Positions 1-7,794 of a stretch of DNA of 64,000 bases are shown here, one piece after another (within the stretch, counting starts at the first letter, position 1; each line of letters starts with the position of its first letter). The translations under genes were made by a program, and so were the position numbers. The DNA is from Altererythrobacter sp. XM-24bin4. Its GTDB lineage: Bacteria > Pseudomonadota > Alphaproteobacteria > Sphingomonadales > Sphingomonadaceae. The stretch is taken from contig QCWG01000001.1 of the NCBI GenBank assembly GCA_003149575.1, positions 91,183 through 155,182 on the forward strand. The letters run 5' to 3'. The notes beneath the pieces were generated by a model, which saw nothing but the letters and a program-made list of their open reading frames with translations, was not told where the DNA came from and did no database searches.

Positions 1-736
1 TCTGGTCGGCGGTGCGTTTTGCGGTGGAGCGCGGGATAATCGACGCCAGCAGTCCGCCCAATCCGCCGCCTCTCGGGGCAACTTCAGGCTCGATTGCTTC
101 GACCTCGGCTTCCGCCTCTTCCTCGAGAATCTCTTCTTCAACCGCAGCTTCGAGAGCCACTGGTTCGGCTTTCTCTGGCACTTCGACTTCAATACCGAAG
201 TGGCCGGCGATCTCGCTCCAGATAACTTCCGGCTCGGGCAAACGGCCATAGCCAAATTCGCCGCAAGCCATTGCACCTTCATCCGGGTGCAGCACTTTGA
301 CGCCCGCCTGCTGCAACCATTGCAGATTGCGCTGGGTCGCTTCGTGTTCCCACATGCGGACATTCATCGCAGGTGCGATCATCACCGGCTTGTCAGTCGC
401 AAGGATCAGCGTTGTCGCCAGATCATCCGCGATCCCTGCGGCCATTTTCGCCATCAGATCGGCCGTCGCGGGGCAAACCACAACCAGATCAGCTTCGCGG
501 CTGAGCTGGATATGCCCCATCTCGGCTTCGTTCTTGAGGTCCCAAAGCGTGGTGTGGACTTCGTTCTCGCTCAATGCAGCCAGCGCCATAGGCGTCACGA
601 ATTGCTGTCCGCCTTGCGTCAAAACGCAAGTGACATCGCCCCCGCCCTTGCGGATCAGACGAACAAGCTCGCATGACTTGTAGGCAGCGATACCGCCGCC
701 CACCACGAGCAAAATCTTCGGTCCAGTGCCGCTCAA
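1..736 (-). CDS. coaBC: Phosphopantothenoylcysteine decarboxylase/phosphopantothenate-cysteine ligase, partial
   Basis: This is the N-terminal part of the bifunctional CoaBC flavoprotein, which makes 4'-phosphopantetheine for coenzyme A in the cytoplasm. The gene runs off the left edge, so only about 245 codons are present. The CoaC half shows a nucleotide-fold start (VVGGGIAAYKS), the FMN-site motif PAPAMNVRMW in the form APAMNVRMW, and the catalytic-Cys region GAMACGEFGYGRLPEP. A long acidic Glu/Ala-rich stretch then separates it from the CoaB half, which lies mostly outside the window. I chose a TTG start at 736-734 because AGGGGG sits five bases upstream; the nearby ATG is out of frame and soon meets a stop. 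It lies downstream of ubiE-ubiB on the same strand, but a small gene on the other strand intervenes. Confidence 0.93.
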   Translation of the reverse strand, partial: MSGTGPKILLVVGGGIAAYKSCELVRLIRKGGGDVTCVLTQGGQQFVTPMALAALSENEVHTTLWDLKNEAEMGHIQLSREADLVVVCPATADLMAKMAAGIADDLATTLILATDKPVMIAPAMNVRMWEHEATQRNLQWLQQAGVKVLHPDEGAMACGEFGYGRLPEPEVIWSEIAGHFGIEVEVPEKAEPVALEAAVEEEILEEEAEAEVEAIEPEVAPRGGGLGGLLASIIPRSTAKRTADQ

Positions 737-927
737 GAGTTCCCCCTGATTGCAGTCAGCAGCGAAAGACGCATAGTGACCAAAAGCTCCCTGTTTCGCA
801 TAAGCCGTTTCGAGCCTAGCCGCGCAGCAAAGCCCAGCCAACCCTTGCAGCAGAGTGATTAAGTTTTGCCTAGCGCTTTCCTAACAACCAGCTAACTAAA
901 GCCAAACAGTTTCTGGGGAGAGACGAC

Positions 928-1329
928 ATGGCGTTGGTTTTACGGGCTTTGCTGTTTGTTGGTGGATTGTTCTTCGTGCTGATGGGGATCGGATTTCTGC
1001 TCGACCCGGTTGGCTCAGGCGCGGATTTCGGAATTGCGCCAAAAGGCGTGCTGGGATTCGCTTCCGTTCGTGCGGATATGACCGCGTTCTTCGTTGTGGC
1101 TGGCGGGTGCCTGATCTGGGGCGCATGGGCCCGCAAAGGCGATCCATTGCTGGTATCGGCTGCTCTTATGGGCATCGCCATCTTCGGGCGGCTCTACACT
1201 TTGACAGTCGATGGCCCGCATGATGGCTGGTTTCTGCCCATCATCGTTGAATCGGTAACTGTGATCCTGGCCCTGTTGGGTAGCCGGATGCTGCCGCACA
1301 CCGCTCTGGTACCTGACGAGGACGCTTAA
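928..1329 (+). CDS. Small four-helix membrane protein, DUF4345-like
   Basis: A 133-residue inner-membrane protein with about four hydrophobic segments (roughly residues 5-27, 48-66, 75-90 and 107-122). The pattern of a first helix ending in FLLDP, a short loop with GIAPKGVLGFASVRADM, then further helices, resembles the DUF4345 family, but I cannot confirm that without a profile search. A purine-rich GGGGAGAGAC precedes the ATG. Its stop codon overlaps the ubiB stop codon tail to tail, the two sharing TTAA at 1326-1329. No function is suggested by the context. It interrupts the ubiB-coaBC run on the opposite strand. Confidence 0.75.
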   Translation: MALVLRALLFVGGLFFVLMGIGFLLDPVGSGADFGIAPKGVLGFASVRADMTAFFVVAGGCLIWGAWARKGDPLLVSAALMGIAIFGRLYTLTVDGPHDGWFLPIIVESVTVILALLGSRMLPHTALVPDEDA

Positions 1330-2885
1330 GCAATCCAGCCAAGCATCGTCGCGCCGTAAAAAACGCCTGCTCCGGCGGCAGCTGCGGCGACATAGCCCAG
1401 CCAGCCGCGCCGCTTGGGCGCAGTCGGCCCGACGATCAGCTCGATTTCCGGGAGCGGGGGCGCTTCTGGCGCACCGCCCTTGGCGGGGAATTTCTCATCC
1501 ACCCGGCGCAGCAAATCAGGCAGCTTGAGCAAGGTCGAGAAATTCTCTTTCACGGCGTCGGCCAGGGCCGCTTCCGGCCCTAGCTCATCGCGCACCCAAT
1601 TGCGTACATAAGGCGCTGAAGTGTCCCACATGTTGATTTCGGGATTGAGCTGAGTCGCAATCCCCTCAACCATCACCATGGTCTTTTGCAGCAGCAGCAG
1701 ATGCGGCTGGGTCTGCATGTCAAAGTCGCGGGTGATCGCAAACAAGCCATCGAGCATTTGCCCGACGCTCAGTTCCTTCACTGGCTTGCCGCGCATCGGC
1801 TCACCCACCGCGCGCAGCGCGGTCGCGAATTCGTCAACCGAGTGATAGCTCGGCACATATTGCGCTTCGAAATGGATTTCCGCCACGCGGCGATAATTGC
1901 CCGTGGTCAGCCCGTACAGGATCTCCGCCAGCCACATCCGCGCACGCCGATCGATCCTTCCCATGATGCCAAAGTCAATCGCGGCAATCGTGCCGTCATC
2001 TTCGACGAACAGATTGCCCTGATGCATGTCTGCATGGAAATAGCCGCCGCTGATCGCCTGGGTAAGGAACGCCAGAACCAGCCGGTTCGCCAGCTCGTCC
2101 ATGTCATGGCCCTTGGCCTTCAGTTCCTCGACTTTGCTGATCTTTGTGCCGTCGATCCATTCGACTGTCATCACCCGGCCATTGGTGCGATCCCAGTCGA
2201 TTTCCGGGACACGGTAGCCCGCAAAGCCTTTCATATTCTCCGCAAGCTCGGAAGCGGACGCAGCTTCACGCCGCAGATCAAGCTCGCGATTGGTCCAGCG
2301 TTTGAAATTGGCGATGGTAAGCTGCGGACGCAGCCGGCGGGCTTCGTCGCTGCCCAACGCTTCCAAATGCGCTGCGGCCCATTCATAGGTCTCTATATCC
2401 CGCGCGAACTGTTCGCGAATGCCGGGGCGCAACACCTTCAATGCAACCTTGCGGCCGTCGCTTGTCACTGCGCGGTGAACCTGCGCGATGGACGCGGCAC
2501 CGACGGGCTTGGGGTCGATTTCCTGAAACAGCTCGCTCAGCGGCTTTTCAAAAGTTGCCGCGATCGACGCTTCAATCTCGCTGAAAACTACCGGCGGCAA
2601 ATCGTCCTGCAATCCGAGTAGATTGTGTGCGGCTTCTTCGCCCACCAGATCGGGCCGTGTCGCCAGTGTTTGCCCCAGCTTGATCGCCGCAGGCCCGATA
2701 GCCTTGAACGCGGTTGCATAGTCAGGCGTCGCAGGCTGGAATGTGCCAAGACGCGCAAGCCGAACCAATCGCTTGACCTGCACGGGCGCGTTCGGATCGG
2801 ATTCGATCCCGCGCAAAGCGCCATGCTTTGCCAGCTTGCGCCCCCACTTGAGTATGCGCCAGATGTGGGTTGAGGGTCTTGTCAC
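1326..2885 (-). CDS. ubiB: Ubiquinone biosynthesis kinase-like protein UbiB
   Basis: A member of the atypical ABC1/ADCK/UbiB kinase-like ATPases needed for ubiquinone synthesis, expected at the inner membrane. The 519-residue length is normal for the family. The family KxGQ motif is at residues 69-72 (KLGQ), the alanine-rich nucleotide loop at about 129-137 (GAASIAQVH), the ATP-site lysine at about 150 (VALKVLRPG), the catalytic region as HADMHQGNL and the metal motif as IDFGIMG. The C-terminus has a hydrophobic Ala/Gly-rich anchor. The start is GTG, two bases after the ubiE stop, so ubiE-ubiB is almost certainly one transcript. Confidence 0.95.
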   Translation of the reverse strand: MTRPSTHIWRILKWGRKLAKHGALRGIESDPNAPVQVKRLVRLARLGTFQPATPDYATAFKAIGPAAIKLGQTLATRPDLVGEEAAHNLLGLQDDLPPVVFSEIEASIAATFEKPLSELFQEIDPKPVGAASIAQVHRAVTSDGRKVALKVLRPGIREQFARDIETYEWAAAHLEALGSDEARRLRPQLTIANFKRWTNRELDLRREAASASELAENMKGFAGYRVPEIDWDRTNGRVMTVEWIDGTKISKVEELKAKGHDMDELANRLVLAFLTQAISGGYFHADMHQGNLFVEDDGTIAAIDFGIMGRIDRRARMWLAEILYGLTTGNYRRVAEIHFEAQYVPSYHSVDEFATALRAVGEPMRGKPVKELSVGQMLDGLFAITRDFDMQTQPHLLLLQKTMVMVEGIATQLNPEINMWDTSAPYVRNWVRDELGPEAALADAVKENFSTLLKLPDLLRRVDEKFPAKGGAPEAPPLPEIELIVGPTAPKRRGWLGYVAAAAAGAGVFYGATMLGWIA

Positions 2886-2887
2886 CC

Positions 2888-3619
2888 TTACACTTTCCAG
2901 CCCGAATGGTTGTTCACAGCGCCCCCGAGTATTTTTTCGACCCGCGTGTTGCGGAAACCTGCATCCTTGATCATCGCTTCGAACTCATGCGCGAGCGGGA
3001 AACGGCGAATTGACTCGGCCAGATAGCGATAGCTGTCTTCATCATTCGCAATCGCTTTGCCCAGCTTGGGCATAATCTGGTGCGAATACAAATCATAGAT
3101 CTCTTTGAAGCCCGGCCAATCAGTCGTGCCGAATTCCATGCAGTAAAAACGGCCGCCGGGCCGCAGCACGCGGTGCGCCTCAGCCAGAGCCTTATCTATG
3201 TGAGTCACATTCCGGATACCGAAAACGATTGTGTAAGCATCGAACTGGCCCGATGGATAGCTGAGCGTCTCTGCATTCTGGCACGACCATGACAGGCCAT
3301 CGATTCCGCGTTCCATCGCGCGTTCGATACCAACGTCGAGCATGTCCTGATTGATATCAGCCACCACAACCTCGGCACCGCGTGCCGCCATGCGAAAGGC
3401 GATGTCGCCAGTGCCGCCGGCCATGTCCAAAATGGCTTCGCCCGGCTGCGGTTTTACCCGGCGAACGAACCTGTCTTTCCAGACCCGGTGCATGCCGCCC
3501 GACATGGCATCATTCATTATGTCATATTTACGCGCGACATTGGAAAAGACCGCGCCAACACGCTGCGTCTTCTCTTGCGGATCGACATCTTCGTAGCCGA
3601 AAGAAACCTTATCAGTCAT
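2888..3619 (-). CDS. ubiE: Demethylmenaquinone/2-methoxy-benzoquinol methyltransferase UbiE
   Basis: A SAM-dependent C-methyltransferase of ubiquinone (and menaquinone) synthesis. Family motifs are clear: an N-terminal FGYEDVDPQEK, the region VARKYDIMNDAMSGGMHRVWK, SAM-binding motif I as ILDMAGGTGDIAFRM, and the later motifs FGIRNVTHIDKAL and VLRPGGRF. I take the start at the internal ATG that gives MTDKVSFGYE, 243 residues, because the upstream 12 codons add no family sequence. The gene is divergent from mutM and translationally close to ubiB. Confidence 0.95.
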   Translation of the reverse strand: MTDKVSFGYEDVDPQEKTQRVGAVFSNVARKYDIMNDAMSGGMHRVWKDRFVRRVKPQPGEAILDMAGGTGDIAFRMAARGAEVVVADINQDMLDVGIERAMERGIDGLSWSCQNAETLSYPSGQFDAYTIVFGIRNVTHIDKALAEAHRVLRPGGRFYCMEFGTTDWPGFKEIYDLYSHQIMPKLGKAIANDEDSYRYLAESIRRFPLAHEFEAMIKDAGFRNTRVEKILGGAVNNHSGWKV

Positions 3620-3723
3620 AGCGGGGCGCCTTAGGATGAATTGCGAGCATGGCAAAGGGTGTTATGGGGCATTTCTGATTTGAGAGCCTGATCTCTTTAG
3701 GCACATAGGTTACACAAACAAAC

Positions 3724-4539
3724 ATGCCTGAACTTCCAGAAGTAGAGACAACGGTTCGCGGGCTTGCCCGGTTCCTAGATGGTGCAAGGATTGATCGCCT
3801 GGTACTCAATCGGCCAAACTTGCGTCGACCATTTCCGGACTCGCTGGTTCAGGTCATGACGGGCGCAACCGTAACCGGCCTGTCACGCCGAGCGAAATAT
3901 GGCCTGATCCATACAGACCGTGACCAGACGATGGTATTCCATCTTGGCATGAGTGGCCGGTGGCGGATTGATCCGGCAGAGCCCGACAAGCATGACCACC
4001 TGATCATGGAATCAGGCGGCCATCATTTCGCACTGTGCGATCCGCGCCGTTTTGGTTCGGTTGATCTGATCGCGACCAATGCGCTGAGCGAATGGGCGCC
4101 GTTTGCCGCCCTGGGGCCAGAACCGCTGGGCGAGGATCTTGATCCTGCATACCTCAAGAACGCACTCAAGGACCGCAAGCAAGCCATCAAGCTTTGCCTG
4201 CTAGATCAACGGATCGTTGCGGGGCTCGGCAATATATATGTGTGCGAAGCGCTGTGGCGCGCTGGCATCCATCCGCGCAAAGCTGGTGGCAAAGTGACCA
4301 GGCCCCAGCTTGACCGGCTTGTACCGCATATCAAGGAAGTGCTCACGCAATCGATCCGGGATGGCGGCTCAACCCTTCGCGATTATGCCGCGCCTGACGG
4401 AGAGCTGGGCTATTTTGCGACCCGCTTTGATGTTTATGGACGCGATGGCGACCCTTGCCGCCGCCAGGATGGCGGCATCATCCGCCGCTTTGCTCAAGGC
4501 GGACGCAGCACATGGTTCTGCGCCAAGTGCCAAAAGTAA
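3724..4539 (+). CDS. mutM: Formamidopyrimidine-DNA glycosylase (Fpg/MutM)
   Basis: A base-excision repair enzyme that removes 8-oxoguanine and formamidopyrimidines and cleaves the backbone. The catalytic N-terminus PELPEVETTVRGL provides Pro2 and Glu3; the conserved lysine follows in SRRAKYGL; the helix-two-turn-helix region contains GLGNIYVCEALWRAGIHP. The C-terminal zinc finger is unusual: the first pair is Cys-Arg-Arg-Gln instead of Cys-x2-Cys, while the second pair FCAKC is intact. I recall the same variant in sphingomonads, so this is probably lineage-typical, not damage. 271 residues is the usual length. Confidence 0.95.
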   Translation: MPELPEVETTVRGLARFLDGARIDRLVLNRPNLRRPFPDSLVQVMTGATVTGLSRRAKYGLIHTDRDQTMVFHLGMSGRWRIDPAEPDKHDHLIMESGGHHFALCDPRRFGSVDLIATNALSEWAPFAALGPEPLGEDLDPAYLKNALKDRKQAIKLCLLDQRIVAGLGNIYVCEALWRAGIHPRKAGGKVTRPQLDRLVPHIKEVLTQSIRDGGSTLRDYAAPDGELGYFATRFDVYGRDGDPCRRQDGGIIRRFAQGGRSTWFCAKCQK

Positions 4540-4561
4540 GCTATCACTCCCCCAGAATAGG

Positions 4562-4590
4562 TTGACGATTCGCAAGGGCAGGACTATGTG
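4562..4590 (+). promoter_or_regulatory. Candidate promoter for rpsT
   Basis: TTGACG at 4562-4567 is followed after 17 bases by TATGTG at 4585-4590, a reasonable sigma-70-type pair about 90 bases before the rpsT start. The -35 hexamer is strong and the -10 is weak. The position, between a repair gene and a highly expressed ribosomal gene, supports it. Confidence 0.4.
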
Positions 4591-4679
4591 CGCGCCTTTC
4601 CGGCAGTGAATCGCCGTTTTCGAACACTATAGATAATTCAGATCCGATCACGTTGGGTGATCGAGAAGCAAGGACAAAC

Positions 4680-4940
4680 ATGGCCAATTCGCCACAAGCA
4701 AAGAAGCGCATTCGTCGCAATAACCGCCGCGCCGACGTAAACACTGCGCGCGTCAGCCGTATCCGTGGTTTCGTCAAGAAGGTCGAAACAGCATGTGAAG
4801 CAGGCGACAAGGCAGCGGCAGCCGAAGCTTTGAAAGCTGCTCAGCCGGAAATGGCGCGCGGCGTTGCTCGCGGCGTGATGCACAAGAACACGGTTGCTCG
4901 CAAGATGTCGCGCCTCTCGAAGCGAGTCGCTGCACTCTGA
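4680..4940 (+). CDS. rpsT: 30S ribosomal protein S20
   Basis: A primary 16S rRNA-binding protein of the small subunit. The 86-residue sequence starts [15 protein letters not shown] and ends [12 protein letters not shown], very basic and helical as in all S20 proteins. The ATG at 4680 follows an AAGGAC ribosome-binding site; an upstream GTG in frame at 4653 would add nine non-family residues. It sits between mutM and dnaA, an arrangement common in alphaproteobacteria, and has its own terminator. Confidence 0.97.
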   Translation: MANSPQAKKRIRRNNRRADVNTARVSRIRGFVKKVETACEAGDKAAAAEALKAAQPEMARGVARGVMHKNTVARKMSRLSKRVAAL

Positions 4941-4990
4941 TCCGGCGTCGAGGCGTCAATCGGCGCTTCGAATTTGCTTGAGACATTCAC

Positions 4991-5027
4991 AAGGGCCGGC
5001 CCGAAACGGGTTCGGCCCTTTTGTTTT
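4991..5027 (+). terminator. Rho-independent terminator of rpsT
   Basis: AAGGGCCG at 4991-4998 pairs with CGGCCCTT at 5013-5020, followed by the T-rich tail TTGTTTT. It lies 50 bases after the rpsT stop and isolates dnaA transcription. Confidence 0.85.
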
Positions 5028-5375
5028 GCGCGGCATTTGACAATTCCGAGACCGCTAACCCTAGGAGTTTCCACGATTCGCATCGCTCAAATCTCGAAAA
5101 TCTCATTATATCAATAACATCAACGCAAGCCTGCGGGTTAGAGCTGAGTCAACCGAAATATTTCGTTTTTTTTACGAAAACGTCCTTGCGCTTAAGCGCT
5201 AGGGCTTCATAAAACATAGCTGTCTGAGGCGGGACATCTCGGACATTTACATTTTTGGGCACATGGGCAAGGCGCAGAGGAAGTGACTCTGCCCAATTGC
5301 GAAGCTTGTCCAAGTTTGGGGCATGAATGCAACCTCGGATCGCTTCCGGGGGTTAAAAGGGTATTAGGTTGGGGA
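5028..5375 (+). promoter_or_regulatory. Long dnaA upstream region
   Basis: About 350 bases with no convincing gene. It contains a possible promoter, TTGCGC at 5186-5191 and CATAAA at 5208-5213 with a 16-base spacer; a perfect 12-base palindrome CGAAATATTTCG at 5154-5165 followed by eight T; and three GANTC sites at 5075, 5146 and 5285, the CcrM methylation site in many alphaproteobacteria. If transcription starts near 5220, dnaA has a leader of about 155 bases. All assignments here are inference from sequence pattern. Confidence 0.4.
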
Positions 5376-6839
5376 ATGGCGCAAAATAATAACAATGGCA
5401 GTTCAACAAAGCGCAAGATCGATGAAGACTTGATGGAAGATGCGGAAGCGGTGAATTTGGCTGCAGACTGGGCTGACATCAGCCAAGGTCTGCGCAAGGA
5501 TTTGGGCCACCAACTGCACAGTCAATGGATCAAACCGATCCAGCTGGGCAGTGTATGCAAGGAGTCGGGCACACTCGATCTTTTCCTCCCGACCGAATTC
5601 AGCGCCAACTGGGTCAACGATCGTTTTCATGAACGTTTGCAGCTGGCCTGGAAGATTGTGCGCAGCGAAGTTCGCAAGGTACGCATCTCTGTCCACCCGG
5701 GCCGTCGCCAACTGCCCGGGCTTATGCTCAACAATGGCCGTCGTCTCGCAAATGATGCAGACACCAGTGCCATCGCAGTTGCAGCCGGCACCATTGGCGA
5801 GGCTGGCTTTACCAGTTCCGTAGGCCTTGACCCATCACTGACCTTTGCCGCCTTTGTGACCGGCGAAACCAACATTCTGGGCAAGAATGCCGCAGAGCGC
5901 ATGGCCGCAACCGAACAGCCACAATTTTCGCCGCTTTATCTCAAGGGTGCGACCGGCCAGGGCAAAACACACCTGCTGCACGCAATCGGCCACGCCTATC
6001 TTCAGGCGCATCCGCGTGCGCGCATTTTTTACTGCAGCGCAGAACGATTCATGGTCGAATTCGTGCAAGCACTCAAAGCCAACCAGATGATCGAATTCAA
6101 GGCGCGCCTGCGCAGTTTTGATCTTCTGTTGGTGGACGACATTCAGTTCATCATCGGTAAGGCCAGCGCTCAGGAAGAGCTGCTCTACACGATCGATGCA
6201 CTACTTGCCGAGGGCAAGCGTTTGGTGTTCGCCGCTGACCGCGCTCCGCAGGCGCTAGACGGGGTTGAGCCGCGTCTCTTGAGCCGCCTGTCGATGGGTT
6301 TGGTAGCAGATATCCAGCCCGCCGATATCGAACTGCGTCGCAAGATCCTCGTCTCCAAACTGTCGCGTTTCGCGCCGCTGAACGTGCCGGATGATGTGGT
6401 CGATTTTCTCGCTCGCACGATTACGCGCAATGTGCGCGAGCTGGTGGGCGGCCTCAACAAGTTGATCGCTTATGCGCAGCTGACGGGACAGGAAGTCTCG
6501 CTCAATCTGGCGGAAGAACAGCTGACCGATATCCTGTCGGCCAATCGCCGCCGGATCACGATCGATGAAATCCAGCGCACGGTTTGTCAGTTCTATCGGA
6601 TCGACCGCAGCGAGATGTCATCCAAGCGACGCGCGCGTGCCGTGGTTCGCCCGCGTCAGGTGGCGATGTATCTTTCGAAAGTTCTCACGCCGCGCAGCTA
6701 TCCTGAAATCGGCCGCAAGTTTGGCGGTCGCGATCACTCGACGGTTATCCACGCGGTGCGCCTGATCGAAGATCTGCGCAAGCGCGATGCGGATATGGAC
6801 GGCGACGTACGCAGCCTTTTGCGCCAGCTAGAGAGTTAA
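5376..6839 (+). CDS. dnaA: Chromosomal replication initiator protein DnaA
   Basis: The AAA+ initiator that binds DnaA boxes and opens oriC. Domain I begins near WADISQGLRKDLG; the Walker A motif GATGQGKTHLL is at about residues 191-201, Walker B LLLVDDIQF at about 250-258, and the domain IV DNA-binding signature GRDHSTVIHAVRLIE lies near the C-terminus. I place the start at the ATG giving MAQNNNNGSS (487 residues). The frame stays open 31 codons further up to a GTG, but that extension is cysteine-rich and unlike the family. The spacing to a good ribosome-binding site is poor for both starts. Confidence 0.95.
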   Translation: MAQNNNNGSSTKRKIDEDLMEDAEAVNLAADWADISQGLRKDLGHQLHSQWIKPIQLGSVCKESGTLDLFLPTEFSANWVNDRFHERLQLAWKIVRSEVRKVRISVHPGRRQLPGLMLNNGRRLANDADTSAIAVAAGTIGEAGFTSSVGLDPSLTFAAFVTGETNILGKNAAERMAATEQPQFSPLYLKGATGQGKTHLLHAIGHAYLQAHPRARIFYCSAERFMVEFVQALKANQMIEFKARLRSFDLLLVDDIQFIIGKASAQEELLYTIDALLAEGKRLVFAADRAPQALDGVEPRLLSRLSMGLVADIQPADIELRRKILVSKLSRFAPLNVPDDVVDFLARTITRNVRELVGGLNKLIAYAQLTGQEVSLNLAEEQLTDILSANRRRITIDEIQRTVCQFYRIDRSEMSSKRRARAVVRPRQVAMYLSKVLTPRSYPEIGRKFGGRDHSTVIHAVRLIEDLRKRDADMDGDVRSLLRQLES

Positions 6840-6878
6840 TTCGCACACAATTTCAACATAAAATGCCCAGACTGATCG

Positions 6879-6936
6879 ACAGCTCTATGCACAGGGCAGT
6901 CGACAGGCTGTGCACAGGCTGTAAACAGCTTGTCCC
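6879..6936 (+). repeat. Five-unit ACAG repeat array with DnaA-box-like 9-mers
   Basis: Units starting ACAG begin at 6879, 6891, 6903, 6914 and 6925, i.e. at spacings of 12, 12, 11 and 11 bases, close to one helical turn. They contain the 9-mers CTATGCACA (6885-6893), CTGTGCACA (6908-6916) and CTGTAAACA (6919-6927), which differ from the DnaA box TTATCCACA at two or more positions. The array fills the gap between the dnaA stop and the next start codon. A regulatory or initiator-binding role is inference. Confidence 0.5.
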
Positions 6937-7734
6937 ATGACTTCTGCACCGCTTTCTCCTCAGCGTTTGGACCGCTTCGCGCGGCATATCGTGTTGCCGG
7001 AAATCGGCGGCGCTGGGCAGGTCGCACTGACGCAGAAACATGTTGTGATTGTTGGCCTTGGCGGCATTGGCTCCCCTGCCCTGCAATATCTGGCTGCAGC
7101 TGGTATCGGGCACTTCACCCTGATCGACGATGACGTGGTCGATACCAGCAATCTGCAGCGCCAGACGATCTTCACCAGCCGCGATGTCGGCCATGGCAAA
7201 GCCACCAGCGCGCGCCGCTGGCTCGCCAACTTTGACGAGACCTTGCAGGTAGAGATCAGCGACACCCGGATTGGTTCGGACAACGCTGGAGCTCTGATTG
7301 GCAGCGCCGATCTGGTGTTGGACGGGACTGACAATTTCGCCACGCGGCTTGCTGTGTCCGACGCGTGCGTTTCAACGACGGTTCTGCTCCTCAGCGCAGC
7401 AGTGGGTCGCTTTCAGGGTCAAGTCGGTGCCTTTGCGGGCCACTTGCCTGGCCAGCCCTGCTATCGCTGTTTCGTAGGTGACGCATTCGACGCTGAAGAC
7501 TGCGACACCTGCGCTGAAGACGGTATGCTGGGCGCAATGGCCGGTTGGGCCGGAACTTTCGGCGCGATGCAGGGTGTGCGCGCGCTGCTCCAAGGGGTCA
7601 GCGCCTTTGGCGATCCGCAATTCGGCAAACTGCACATTCTGGACGGGATGAAGCCCGGCATGCGCACTCTGACTATCGCTAAGGATTCAGCATGCAAGGG
7701 ATGCGGCGCAATAACGGCTGACCCATCACAGTAA
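6937..7734 (+). CDS. ThiF/MoeB/HesA family adenylyltransferase
   Basis: An E1-like enzyme that adenylates the C-terminal Gly-Gly of a ubiquitin-fold sulfur carrier (MoaD or ThiS type). The family fold is clear: RFARHIVLPEIGGAGQ at the N-terminus, the nucleotide loop IVGLGGIGSPALQYLAAAG, DDDVVDTSNLQRQ, and DGTDNFATR. Zinc ligands are visible as CYRC and the late CKGC. No ThiS or MoaD gene is adjacent, so I cannot say whether it serves thiamine or molybdopterin synthesis. 265 residues. The start follows the ACAG repeat array and has no clear Shine-Dalgarno. Confidence 0.88.
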   Translation: MTSAPLSPQRLDRFARHIVLPEIGGAGQVALTQKHVVIVGLGGIGSPALQYLAAAGIGHFTLIDDDVVDTSNLQRQTIFTSRDVGHGKATSARRWLANFDETLQVEISDTRIGSDNAGALIGSADLVLDGTDNFATRLAVSDACVSTTVLLLSAAVGRFQGQVGAFAGHLPGQPCYRCFVGDAFDAEDCDTCAEDGMLGAMAGWAGTFGAMQGVRALLQGVSAFGDPQFGKLHILDGMKPGMRTLTIAKDSACKGCGAITADPSQ

Positions 7735-7794
7735 ATGCCCGCATGGGTTCAACCCGGAAGGCTCGATCGGAAGCGTAGCGCGAAATAGCTCGCT

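Noticed and set aside
200..676. Plus-strand open frames opposite coaBC
   Set aside because: They are shadows in the high-G+C complement of coaBC; the minus strand has full family motifs across the same bases.
1686..2621. 311-codon plus-strand open frame
   Set aside because: Lies entirely opposite ubiB, whose kinase motifs cover the same stretch; the frame has no recognisable domain.
5154..5173. Palindrome followed by eight T as a terminator
   Set aside because: The stem is only six pairs and A+T-rich, and the rpsT terminator already lies upstream; kept only as a note in the dnaA leader.
5283..5375. GTG start for dnaA 31 codons upstream
   Set aside because: The extension is cysteine-rich and unlike DnaA domain I; the ATG at 5376 is preferred.
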